Shown one piece after another: positions 1-5,113 of a DNA stretch of 5,238 nt. Position 1 is the first letter of the stretch. Each line of letters begins with the position of its first letter. The translations under genes were made by a program, and so were the position numbers. Below the pieces are notes generated by a model, which saw only the letters and a program-made list of their open reading frames with translations, searched no databases and had not been told where the DNA came from. Origin of the DNA: DASPXY01 sp038227745 (GTDB lineage: Bacteria > Planctomycetota > Planctomycetia > Gemmatales > Gemmataceae); the NCBI GenBank assembly GCA_038227745.1, contig JBBRPS010000712.1, positions 1 through 5,238 on the forward strand, given 5' to 3'.

Positions 1-330
1 AACTTGCATCCAAGTCGGTAGCGATGACAGTGTGGTGTCACTCTTCGGAAACCGCAGAATTCATGCGGAAAGCGCGACAACACGGGCTGTCGCGGCTCTC
101 CTGAATTCAGTGCAGGTTTTCGTGCCAGGGACACTAGGGCAGGCTGCAATGCCTGCCCTTTTTTCGTCAACCGCCCTACGCGACGGCGGGCCTTCGCAGT
201 AAACTCCTCCCGATTTTTTCGCGGATGACGGCTTCGGACACGATCAGGCCCGGCAAGAGGATTAGTTAAACTCAAGCCAGGAGTCTGGAAAGCCGAGAGA
301 GCGAAGAGGTAAACCAGGGAGGTACGGACG
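1..330. other. Unassigned leader region upstream of the methyltransferase
   Basis: No gene can be assigned here with confidence. One plus-strand frame is open from position 3 to a TGA at 102-104, and the terminator follows 32 bases later, so this could be the last 33 codons of a gene entering from the left; its residues match nothing I recognise. A second frame (from base 2) stays open to about 202 but reads through the terminator, so it is probably chance. A small hairpin, GCGACA/TGTCGC, lies at about 74-93, which would also fit a structured RNA ending at the terminator. Bases 165-330 must hold the methyltransferase promoter, but I see no convincing -35/-10 pair and no controller boxes of the kind found upstream of the C gene. 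Confidence 0.4.
136..164 (+). terminator. Rho-independent terminator
   Basis: A perfect 9-bp stem (AGGGCAGGC at 136-144 with GCCTGCCCT at 151-159) has a 6-base loop, TGCAAT, and runs into six T residues (159-164). The T tract follows the hairpin only on the plus strand, so it ends a transcript arriving from the left and insulates the methyltransferase gene from upstream readthrough. Confidence 0.85.
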
Positions 331-1221
331 GTGGGGAATGAAGCGACGAACGGGCGGGCAGTCAAGGTTCTGAACACGGCCAAGACGGTTTTCGGCAGGC
401 CGTTCTATGAGACGGAAGGCTGCCTCATCTACAACTTGGAATGTCTTGACGTGATGGGCAAGCTGGCGGAACGCCTACCCTGCTGTGTTGATTTGACTGC
501 TACTTCGCCCCCTTACAACATCGGAAAAGAATACGAAGCCAAGCGGCCGGTAGAGGATTACTTGGACTGGTGCGAACGCTGGATCAAGGCTATCCATGCC
601 CTCACGAACCCTGCCGGGGCCTTCTGGCTTAACCTCGGATATTTCGAGTTGCCGGGGAAGGCAAGGGCTATTCCAATCCCTTACCTTCTCTGGAACCGAA
701 GCCCATTCTATCTGGTCCAGGAGGTTGTTTGGAACTACGGGGCAGGGGTAGCGGCGCGCACCATGCTATCCCCACGGAACGAGAAGTTTCTTTGGTATGT
801 GAAGAACCCTGACGCCTACACCTTCAACCTGGATACCATCCGCGACAAGGACGTGAAGTACCCGAACCAGAAGAAACACGGCAAGCTCAAGTGCAATCAG
901 GACGGCAAGAACCCCACGGATGTATGGCAATTCCCGAAGGTCACGTCAGGGGCCAAGAGAAGCTCGAAAGAACGCACCCCCCATCCTGCACAGTTCCCGC
1001 TCGCGGTCATCGACCGTATTGTGAAGGGATGCAGCAATACCGGCCAAGTGGTCCTTGACCCCTTCATGGGGTCAGGGACCACGGCCGTAGCCGCCCTGAG
1101 CAACGGCCGAGTAGTTCTCGGGTTCGAGATCAACGCGGCTTACTGCGAAATTGCGGCCAGGCGGATTGAGCACCACCTTCGGCAAGAACGTGCTCGGGCG
1201 GCACAGCGAGAGCTATTCTGA
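331..1221 (+). CDS. Type II R-M system DNA methyltransferase, beta class (N4-cytosine or N6-adenine)
   Basis: A 296-residue S-adenosylmethionine-dependent DNA methyltransferase, the protective half of the R-M system. The catalytic motif IV comes first (SPPY at residues 59-62, in TSPPYN). A variable region follows that should hold the target-recognition part, then a motif X-like segment (HPAQFPLAVIDRIV, 218-231), then the cofactor-binding motif I (DPFMGSGT, 243-250) and the FEI acidic motif II (265-267). The order IV, target region, X/I is that of the beta class. SPPY is most common in N4-cytosine enzymes but also occurs in N6-adenine ones, so the methylated base is not settled. The start is GTG at 331, chosen because AGGGAGGT (316-323) lies 7 bases upstream; the next in-frame ATG would cut into the conserved N-terminal part. 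The gene is tail to tail with the endonuclease gene, overlapping it by 9 bp, and has its own upstream region without controller boxes. Confidence 0.93.
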   Translation: MGNEATNGRAVKVLNTAKTVFGRPFYETEGCLIYNLECLDVMGKLAERLPCCVDLTATSPPYNIGKEYEAKRPVEDYLDWCERWIKAIHALTNPAGAFWLNLGYFELPGKARAIPIPYLLWNRSPFYLVQEVVWNYGAGVAARTMLSPRNEKFLWYVKNPDAYTFNLDTIRDKDVKYPNQKKHGKLKCNQDGKNPTDVWQFPKVTSGAKRSSKERTPHPAQFPLAVIDRIVKGCSNTGQVVLDPFMGSGTTAVAALSNGRVVLGFEINAAYCEIAARRIEHHLRQERARAAQRELF

Positions 1222-1890
1222 CTCTTCGTCAGCCTGGTTTAGCAACTCGGACAAGTCTTCCTCGTCTCCAGGCTTTTGAACAGGGTAAAGAGTCATGAGT
1301 TTATAGGTTCGCACGTCAAGGCTCAAGCTGGCAGCTTGACCGGATTGGGCTACTTGTCCAGCCCAATCCTTGTGGTCGAACCACCCCATGCGAATGAGGT
1401 TCACGGGGCCAACAGTATTACTCTTGTGCATGGGGGTGTAGTTGATTGCAAGGAAGTAGCCTGACTTATCCTTCGCCGCTTTGCGTTTTGTAGGCTCCTG
1501 GGAAACGCTACGGTTTCCGAAAATCCCTGACGCGGACGAAGATGTTTTTATCTCAACGGAGAATTCTTCCGGTTTCGGGATGTAAACCATATCCTTCTCG
1601 TCTTTTGCGAGATCGGGCCTCCATTCGTTGGGGTGGGCTTGCTTCAAGAGATAAGGGATAACCTCGTGAAGCAATGCCCCGAGTATTTGAGGCTTAGGGA
1701 ACAAATCCACACCAACGCGGATTGACCCACCAATTACGGTTTTTTTGCATATCAAGTCCCATGCCTTGAGTACCGCCTTCACCAACTCATCACTCGTCAG
1801 AGGCTTGAGCGGGTGTTTGGTGAGTAACTCCTTCGTGATCGAAGCCCACTGGTCAGGCGGCTTGTTCTCGTAAGGCGATGGCAATGGCAT
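1213..1890 (-). CDS. Type II restriction endonuclease, ScaI-like family
   Basis: A probable type II endonuclease that would cut DNA not protected by the neighbouring methyltransferase. Numbered from the upstream ATG at 1903-1905, the PD-(D/E)XK core is visible as D105 (KDMVYIP) followed by the E118-I-K120 motif in SVEIKTSSS. Next come IFGNRS (128-133) and a hydrophobic strand, SGYFLAINY (148-156). From memory, the N-terminal SPYE..P..W and the EIKTSS...IFGNRS...SGYxLAxN pattern match the ScaI family (about this length; ScaI cuts AGTACT), but target specificity cannot be read from sequence. I start the gene at the second ATG (1888-1890, 225 residues) because GGAGG (1901-1897) sits 6 bases upstream; the first ATG at 1903-1905 (230 residues) has no ribosome binding site. 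It lies 50 bp downstream of the C gene on the same strand, so it is probably cotranscribed. The acidic C-terminal tail (GDEEDLSELLNQADEESE) looks flexible. Confidence 0.82.
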   Translation of the reverse strand: MPLPSPYENKPPDQWASITKELLTKHPLKPLTSDELVKAVLKAWDLICKKTVIGGSIRVGVDLFPKPQILGALLHEVIPYLLKQAHPNEWRPDLAKDEKDMVYIPKPEEFSVEIKTSSSASGIFGNRSVSQEPTKRKAAKDKSGYFLAINYTPMHKSNTVGPVNLIRMGWFDHKDWAGQVAQSGQAASLSLDVRTYKLMTLYPVQKPGDEEDLSELLNQADEESE

Positions 1891-1940
1891 ATCCTTCCTC
1901 CGCATCTGGTAGCGATGGGCAGGCTGATGCCATCCTTGCC

Positions 1941-2162
1941 TTATAGCCCCTCCATCAGTTGGGAGATAGATATGCCAAGGGCTTTCGCAATCACTTCGAT
2001 ATTGCGAAGGGAGACGTTACGCTTGCCGCGTTCAATGCTGCTTATGTAAGTCCGGTCTAGCCCGTACTTGGCGGCAAAACCCTCTTGTGAAAGCCCGGTA
2101 GGCTTTCGCAAGGCACGCAGACGGTCCCCGAACCGCTTGGCTATATCGTCCTGCTCACTCAT
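1941..2162 (-). CDS. R-M controller (C) protein, XRE-type HTH regulator
   Basis: A 73-residue, single-domain helix-turn-helix protein of the size and type of R-M controller proteins. The HTH spans roughly residues 24-48: LSQEGFAAKYG then LDRTYISSIERGKRN, with the S-Q-E start and the RTYISSIERG recognition-helix region typical of C proteins. A third helical part (NIEVIAKALGISISQLMEGL) should form the dimer interface. The family binds as dimers to GACTNNNAGTC boxes upstream of its own gene and controls both itself and the endonuclease. Such boxes are present immediately upstream. The ATG at 2160-2162 has no Shine-Dalgarno sequence (CCTCCGCAAA precedes it) and no upstream in-frame ATG, GTG or TTG was found in the upstream codons checked, so a leaderless message is likely, as known for several C genes. 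The endonuclease follows 50 bp downstream. Confidence 0.92.
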   Translation of the reverse strand: MSEQDDIAKRFGDRLRALRKPTGLSQEGFAAKYGLDRTYISSIERGKRNVSLRNIEVIAKALGISISQLMEGL

Positions 2163-2169
2163 TTTGCGG

Positions 2170-2199
2170 AGGATAGACAGGGGAACCAGGGGAAGTCCA
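2170..2199 (-). promoter_or_regulatory. Putative promoter of the C-R operon (leaderless)
   Basis: Reading the minus strand, TGGACT (2199-2194; 4 of 6 matches to TTGACA) is followed after 18 bp by TATCCT (2175-2170; 4 of 6 to TATAAT). Transcription would then begin at about 2163, at or next to the ATG at 2162, giving a leaderless mRNA. This fits the missing ribosome binding site. The -35 contains the GACT half-box at 2197-2194, so controller bound there would block RNA polymerase. Inferred from pattern only. Confidence 0.45.
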
Positions 2200-2242
2200 C
2201 GGACTGCGCATCCACGGACTTTGTATATACGGACTATGAGTC
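2194..2242 (-). promoter_or_regulatory. Controller-protein operator: three C-boxes plus a half-box, 15-bp period
   Basis: On the minus strand the region reads as [GACT-NNN-AGTC-CGTR] units. Box A (2242-2232) is GACTCATAGTC, with two perfect half-sites. Box B (2227-2217) is TATACAAAGTC, with only the right half intact. Box C (2212-2202) is GATGCGCAGTC, with a degenerate left half. An isolated GACT half-site follows at 2197-2194. The four-base linkers are CGTA, CGTG and CGTG. On the plus strand this appears as ACGGACT three times, starting at 2199, 2214 and 2229. The box-linker-box pattern and 15-bp step match the known C-protein operators of the Esp1396I/PvuII type, which normally hold two boxes. 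The likely binder is the adjacent 73-residue C protein. Confidence 0.82.
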
Positions 2243-2269
2243 ACAAACGGGCGCCGTGGCGCGGCACGC

Positions 2270-2298
2270 TTGCCGGTCGGGCGCCCGCCGCTTATGCT
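2270..2298 (+). promoter_or_regulatory. Possible sigma70-type promoter of the leucine-rich repeat gene
   Basis: TTGCCG (2270-2275) and TATGCT (2293-2298) are separated by exactly 17 bp; each matches the consensus at 4 of 6 positions. Transcription would start near 2305, giving a leader of about 57 bases before the ATG at 2362. Both hexamers are only partial matches in GC-rich DNA, and planctomycete promoters are poorly known, so this is weak. Confidence 0.28.
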
Positions 2299-2361
2299 GC
2301 CGTCACGGCTGGCGGCCACGCGCCGGCCACCCACCGCCCGACACCCGAGGGAGTTCCCACC

Positions 2362-3402
2362 ATGAATTACACGTCGCGACGCGCCTCCCTGGCCGCGCTG
2401 CTGGCCCTGGCCCTGGGGCTGCCCGCACGCGCGGGCGAGGACGAAACCAAGGCGCTTCAGCTCGTCGACAAGCTCAAGGGCGTCGTCACGCGCGACGCCA
2501 AGCAGAAGGGCAACCCGGCCGTCGCCGTCAACCTTGCCGCCCGCGACGTGACCGACGCCGACCTCAAGGAGTTCGCCACCCTCAAGCACCTCCAGGCGCT
2601 CGACCTCAGCTTCACGCGCGTCAGCGACGCCGGCCTGAAGGAACTGGCCGCCCTGCCCCAGTTGACGACGCTCAACCTGACCGCCACCCGCGTCACCGAC
2701 AAGGGCGTCAAGGAGCTGGCCGCGCTGAAGCAGCTCAAGGCGCTTGGGCTCGGCTTCACGGCGATCACGGACGCCGGCGTCAAGGAGCTGGCCGCCCTGA
2801 AGCAGCTGGAGAGACTGGACCTGGACAGCGCCCGCGTGACGGCGGCGAGCCTCAAGGAGCTGGCCGGGCTGCCGCAGCTGCTGGCGCTCGGCGTGAGCTT
2901 CACCGGCCTGAAGGACGATTCCCTGAAAACGCTGGCGGGCCTGAAGCAGTTGCAGGAACTGGACCTGAGCCGCAATGACGTCGGCGACGCTGGCCTCAAG
3001 GACGTGACGGCGCTGGGTGGGCTCCGCAAGCTGAACCTGGCGAGTACGCGGGTCAGCGACGCCGGCATGAAGGACCTGGCCGGTCTGAAACAGCTCCAGG
3101 AACTGAACCTCAACCTGACCGCGGTCGGCGACGCGGGACTGAAGGCACTCATCGGGCTGGGTGCGCTGCAGGTGCTGTCGCTGGGGCACACGCAGGTGAC
3201 GGACGCGGGCGTGCGGCAGCTGGCCGCGCTCAAGCAGTTGCAGAAACTCTACCTCGGCTACACGCGCCTCGGCGACGGCGGCCTGAGCGCGCTCAGCGCG
3301 CTGCCGCAATTGCAGGAACTGGTCCTCTTCAGCACGCGCGTGACCGACCCCGCCGTCGCCCAGTTCCAGAAGGCCGTGCCGAAGTGCAAGGTGCTGCGCT
3401 GA
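2362..3402 (+). CDS. Secreted leucine-rich repeat protein, planctomycete type
   Basis: A 346-residue protein with a Sec-type signal peptide: basic MNYTSRR, a hydrophobic run (SLAALLALALGLP) and an AxA-type cleavage site, ARA, at about residues 22-24. A short linker leads into twelve consecutive 24-residue leucine-rich repeats (residues 54-341) and a short end, CKVLR. The repeat pattern is LxLxxTxVTDAGLKxLAxLxxLxx, common in exported and intracellular LRR proteins of Planctomycetota. Such repeats build a curved solenoid for protein binding; no catalytic domain is attached, and the partner is unknown. The start at 2362 was chosen because AGGGAG (2348-2353) lies 8 bases upstream and the signal peptide begins there; the frame stays open further upstream, to 2068, but that part runs antisense through the C gene and its operator. 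The gene is very GC-rich and converges on the regulator gene across the palindrome at 3442. Confidence 0.9.
   Translation: MNYTSRRASLAALLALALGLPARAGEDETKALQLVDKLKGVVTRDAKQKGNPAVAVNLAARDVTDADLKEFATLKHLQALDLSFTRVSDAGLKELAALPQLTTLNLTATRVTDKGVKELAALKQLKALGLGFTAITDAGVKELAALKQLERLDLDSARVTAASLKELAGLPQLLALGVSFTGLKDDSLKTLAGLKQLQELDLSRNDVGDAGLKDVTALGGLRKLNLASTRVSDAGMKDLAGLKQLQELNLNLTAVGDAGLKALIGLGALQVLSLGHTQVTDAGVRQLAALKQLQKLYLGYTRLGDGGLSALSALPQLQELVLFSTRVTDPAVAQFQKAVPKCKVLR
2521..3384 (+). repeat. Twelve in-frame 72-bp leucine-rich repeat units
   Basis: The repeats fall in exact 24-residue (72-bp) steps with no insertion or deletion from residue 54 to 341. Units 78-101, 102-125, 126-149, 222-245 and 270-293 are the most alike (T-x-V/I-S/T-D-x-G core). 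Units 150-173 and 174-197 deviate most, with DSARVTAAS and SFTGLKDDS replacing the core. Equal spacing suggests growth by tandem duplication, followed by divergence at the DNA level. Confidence 0.85.
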
Positions 3403-3441
3403 GCGGACTCGTGTGCCACCGTGGTGAAGACGCCTGTACTG

Positions 3442-3535
3442 GACGCGGGGTGATCTGACACAAGCCCGACGCGCAAGCGAGGGGGCAGGCCTCCCCTCGC
3501 TTGCGCGTCGGGCTTGTATCAGATCACTCCGCGTC
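3442..3535. repeat. 94-bp near-perfect palindrome between convergent genes; probable bidirectional terminator
   Basis: The two arms of about 43 bp (from 3442 inward and from 3535 inward) pair base by base, with one true mismatch (C3459/A3518) and G-T pairs at 3449/3528 and 3485/3492. The 5-base centre is CAGGC (3486-3490). The core of each arm is the word AAGCCCGACGCGCAAGCG or its complement. It lies between the end of the LRR gene (3402) and the end of the winged-helix gene (3545), so either transcript would form a very stable hairpin. There is no T tract, so a classical intrinsic terminator is not shown. I recall similar CTCGCTTGCGCGTCGGGCT-type words as dispersed intergenic repeats in planctomycetes, which would make this a REP-like element. 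Confidence 0.8.
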
Positions 3536-3544
3536 GAGAGTAAC

Positions 3545-3916
3545 TCACTCGAAATGCCGGGCGAATTCCTCGCACAGCAGTTCGGCCATGCGCCGGCGGA
3601 GGGACAGGAACGCGGTGACCAGGCGCCGCGCCTCCGGCGTGAGGGAGCTGCGCTGTGTGCTGAGGCCGCCGATCACGGCCTCGACCAGGCGCACGCCGAG
3701 GGCCTGCTCGGCCTTCTTGATGCGGCCCCAGACGTAGCGGTAGCTCTTGCCCAGGTCGGCCGCCGCCCGCTTCATGGACCGGGCCCGTTCGACCGCCTGG
3801 AGGATGTCGCACAGGCCCACGCCGAACTTGTAGCCGTCCTCCGCGTCGAGCCACAGCTTGAGGCGCGGCGTCACGGAGAAGGACTTGCTGCGGGGTCGAA
3901 CGGGCGGATGGGACAT
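3545..3916 (-). CDS. ModE N-terminal-like winged-helix transcriptional regulator (stand-alone DNA-binding domain)
   Basis: A 123-residue protein that resembles the N-terminal DNA-binding half of ModE and related LysR-like winged-helix regulators. Visible are the lead-in PRLKLWLDAEDGYKFG (17-32), a first helix (GLCDILQAVERARSM), the helix-turn-helix AAADLGKSYRYVWGRIKKAE (51-70) with the typical SYRYVWG recognition helix, and a wing ending in SSLTPEARRLV (90-100). The last helix (101-123) could serve for dimerisation. ModE proteins usually continue with molybdate-binding MOP/TOBE domains; none is present, so molybdate sensing cannot be assumed. The start ATG has only a weak ribosome site (GGGAG, about 11 bases away). 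The gene lies 41 bp downstream of the desaturase-like gene on the same strand, so the two may be one transcript. Its targets are unknown. Confidence 0.85.
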   Translation of the reverse strand: MSHPPVRPRSKSFSVTPRLKLWLDAEDGYKFGVGLCDILQAVERARSMKRAAADLGKSYRYVWGRIKKAEQALGVRLVEAVIGGLSTQRSSLTPEARRLVTAFLSLRRRMAELLCEEFARHFE

Positions 3917-3957
3917 GGAGACAACGACTCCCAGGGAAACGGTTGACAGCGTGACGG

Positions 3958-4860
3958 CTACACGCCAACGGCTTGACGGGCGCCCCCGCCGCCCGGGGCC
4001 TTGGCCCCGTCAGGCCGCGGCCCCTCGCCGCCCTCCTGCCGGTTGATCGGGTAGCCCCCCAACCGGCCGAGAAACGGCAGGGCCAGCATCCAGTGCAGGC
4101 GGTCGGCCACGCGCTCGTCGCGGAATTGCTCCAGCCCGACCGTCATGCCCTCGTGGCCCGCGGCCGGCTGCGCCCGGTAGGTGCCCAGCAGGTAGTCCCA
4201 CCACGGCAGGTTGAAACCGAAGTTGCTGTTCGTCTCGCGCGGCACGACGGAGTGGTGGACGCGGTGCATGTCCGGCGTGACCACCACCAGCCGCAGCGCC
4301 CGGTCCAGCCAGGCGGGCAGGCGGACGTTGCCGTGGTTGAACATCGACGTGGCGTTGAGCAGCACCTCGAAGGCCAGCACGGCCACGGCCGGGGCACCCA
4401 GCAGGGCCACCGCCCCCATCTTGATCCCGAGCGACAGCAGGATCTCCAGCGGGTGGAAGCGGACGCCCGTGGTGGCGTCGAGGTCCAGGTCGGCGTGGTG
4501 GACCATGTGCAGCCGCCACAGGGTCGGGACGGCGTGGAACAGCACGTGTTGCAGGTAGATCACCAGGTCCAGGGCGATCATCGCCAGCACCACGGCCAGC
4601 CACTCCGGGAGGGGGACGAGGTGGAGCAGTCCCCAGCCGCGCTCCTCGGTGAGCAGGGCCGTGCCGACCGCCCCCAGGGGGACCAGGCCGCGCACCGCCA
4701 AGGTGTCGAGCGCGACCATGCCCAGGTTGCCGCACCAGCGCGGCGGCCGGCCCACCGTCAGTCGGCGGCGCGGGGCCAGCACCTCCCACAGCGCCATCAG
4801 GAGCAGCACGCCGCCGAAGCAGGCCAGGCGGATCAGGGACTCGTGGTTGAGGAAATTCAT
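3958..4860 (-). CDS. Fatty acid hydroxylase / sterol desaturase family membrane protein
   Basis: A 300-residue integral membrane di-iron oxygenase. The three histidine clusters that bind the two irons are complete: H105-x3-H109 (QHVLFH), H118-x2-HH122 (HMVHH) and H199-x2-HH203 (HRVHH). H136 (RFHP) and H176 (NHG) are further conserved-looking histidines. Hydrophobic stretches at about 9-28, 46-70, 86-105 and 140-168 fit a membrane enzyme with its active site on the cytoplasmic face. The family hydroxylates or desaturates lipid substrates such as fatty acids, sterols or carotenoids using O2; the substrate here cannot be told. GGGAG (4870-4866) lies 5 bases before the ATG and supports the start. 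The last ~25 residues (GGEGPRPDG...GGGG) are low-complexity and probably disordered, and their DNA forms GC-rich inverted repeats. The winged-helix gene follows after 41 bp. Confidence 0.92.
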   Translation of the reverse strand: MNFLNHESLIRLACFGGVLLLMALWEVLAPRRRLTVGRPPRWCGNLGMVALDTLAVRGLVPLGAVGTALLTEERGWGLLHLVPLPEWLAVVLAMIALDLVIYLQHVLFHAVPTLWRLHMVHHADLDLDATTGVRFHPLEILLSLGIKMGAVALLGAPAVAVLAFEVLLNATSMFNHGNVRLPAWLDRALRLVVVTPDMHRVHHSVVPRETNSNFGFNLPWWDYLLGTYRAQPAAGHEGMTVGLEQFRDERVADRLHWMLALPFLGRLGGYPINRQEGGEGPRPDGAKAPGGGGARQAVGV

Positions 4861-4996
4861 GCTTTCTCCCCGCGTGCCGGGCCTCGGGGAGGCGTCGGGA
4901 GACAGCCTTCTGGGTCCGGCAAAGAGGCCTGTTCCAAGGCTACACCGGGGGCGCCGGGAGGGTTACGGCACCTTGCTGATACCCTGCGGCGCGGGG

Positions 4997-5027
4997 ATAA
5001 GAGGGGCTTATTGCCTGAACCAGGCAA
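4997..5027. repeat. Two adjoining short palindromes upstream of the desaturase-like gene
   Basis: ATAAG (4997-5001) pairs with CTTAT (5007-5011) across 5 bases, and directly next to it TTGCCTG (5011-5017) pairs with CAGGCAA (5021-5027) across 3 bases. The 253-base gap between 4861 and 5113 contains no gene. This AT-richer patch could be an operator or part of a promoter for the minus-strand gene starting at 4860, but no -35/-10 pair is convincing. Confidence 0.35.
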
Positions 5028-5045
5028 CTCCAGGCGAACGGCCGG

Positions 5046-5099
5046 CGTCAGCCGGCTGGTCCGGCAACCCCTGCTTGGTGCCGGACCAGCCGGCTGACG
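5046..5099. terminator. Perfect 21-bp-stem hairpin downstream of the partial gene
   Basis: CGTCAGCCGGCTGG... (5046-5066) is the exact reverse complement of 5079-5099, with a 12-base loop (5067-5078). It begins 15 bases after the stop codon of the partial minus-strand gene (5114-5116), so a terminator role for that gene is likely. There is no T tract on either side, so it may act otherwise, for example in mRNA end protection or as the end of a mobile element. Confidence 0.6.
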
Positions 5100-5113
5100 A
5101 GATCGTCCAGCTT

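Noticed and set aside
897..1133. Minus-strand frame inside the methyltransferase
   Set aside because: It is antisense to the HPAQFP and DPFMGSGT motifs and has no recognisable content.
2068..2361. An N-terminal extension of the LRR protein, open in frame back to 2068
   Set aside because: It runs antisense through the C gene and its operator, is Arg/Ser/Pro-rich low-quality sequence, and would bury a clear signal peptide; the ATG at 2362 has its own ribosome site.
2155..3309. Long minus-strand open frames opposite the LRR gene (also 2457-3233)
   Set aside because: They are compositional shadows of GC-rich repeated codons, giving repetitive Gln/Val/Leu or Ser/Arg-rich peptides with no domain.
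3258..3737. Two short frames on opposite strands (3258-3476 minus and 3501-3737 plus) that both start MRVGLVSDH
   Set aside because: The shared peptide is simply the two arms of the palindrome translated; neither frame shows gene-like sequence beyond it.
3973..5097. A 374-codon plus-strand frame opposite the desaturase-like gene
   Set aside because: The peptide is His/Gln/Arg-rich without structure, while the opposite strand encodes the complete tri-histidine-cluster enzyme.
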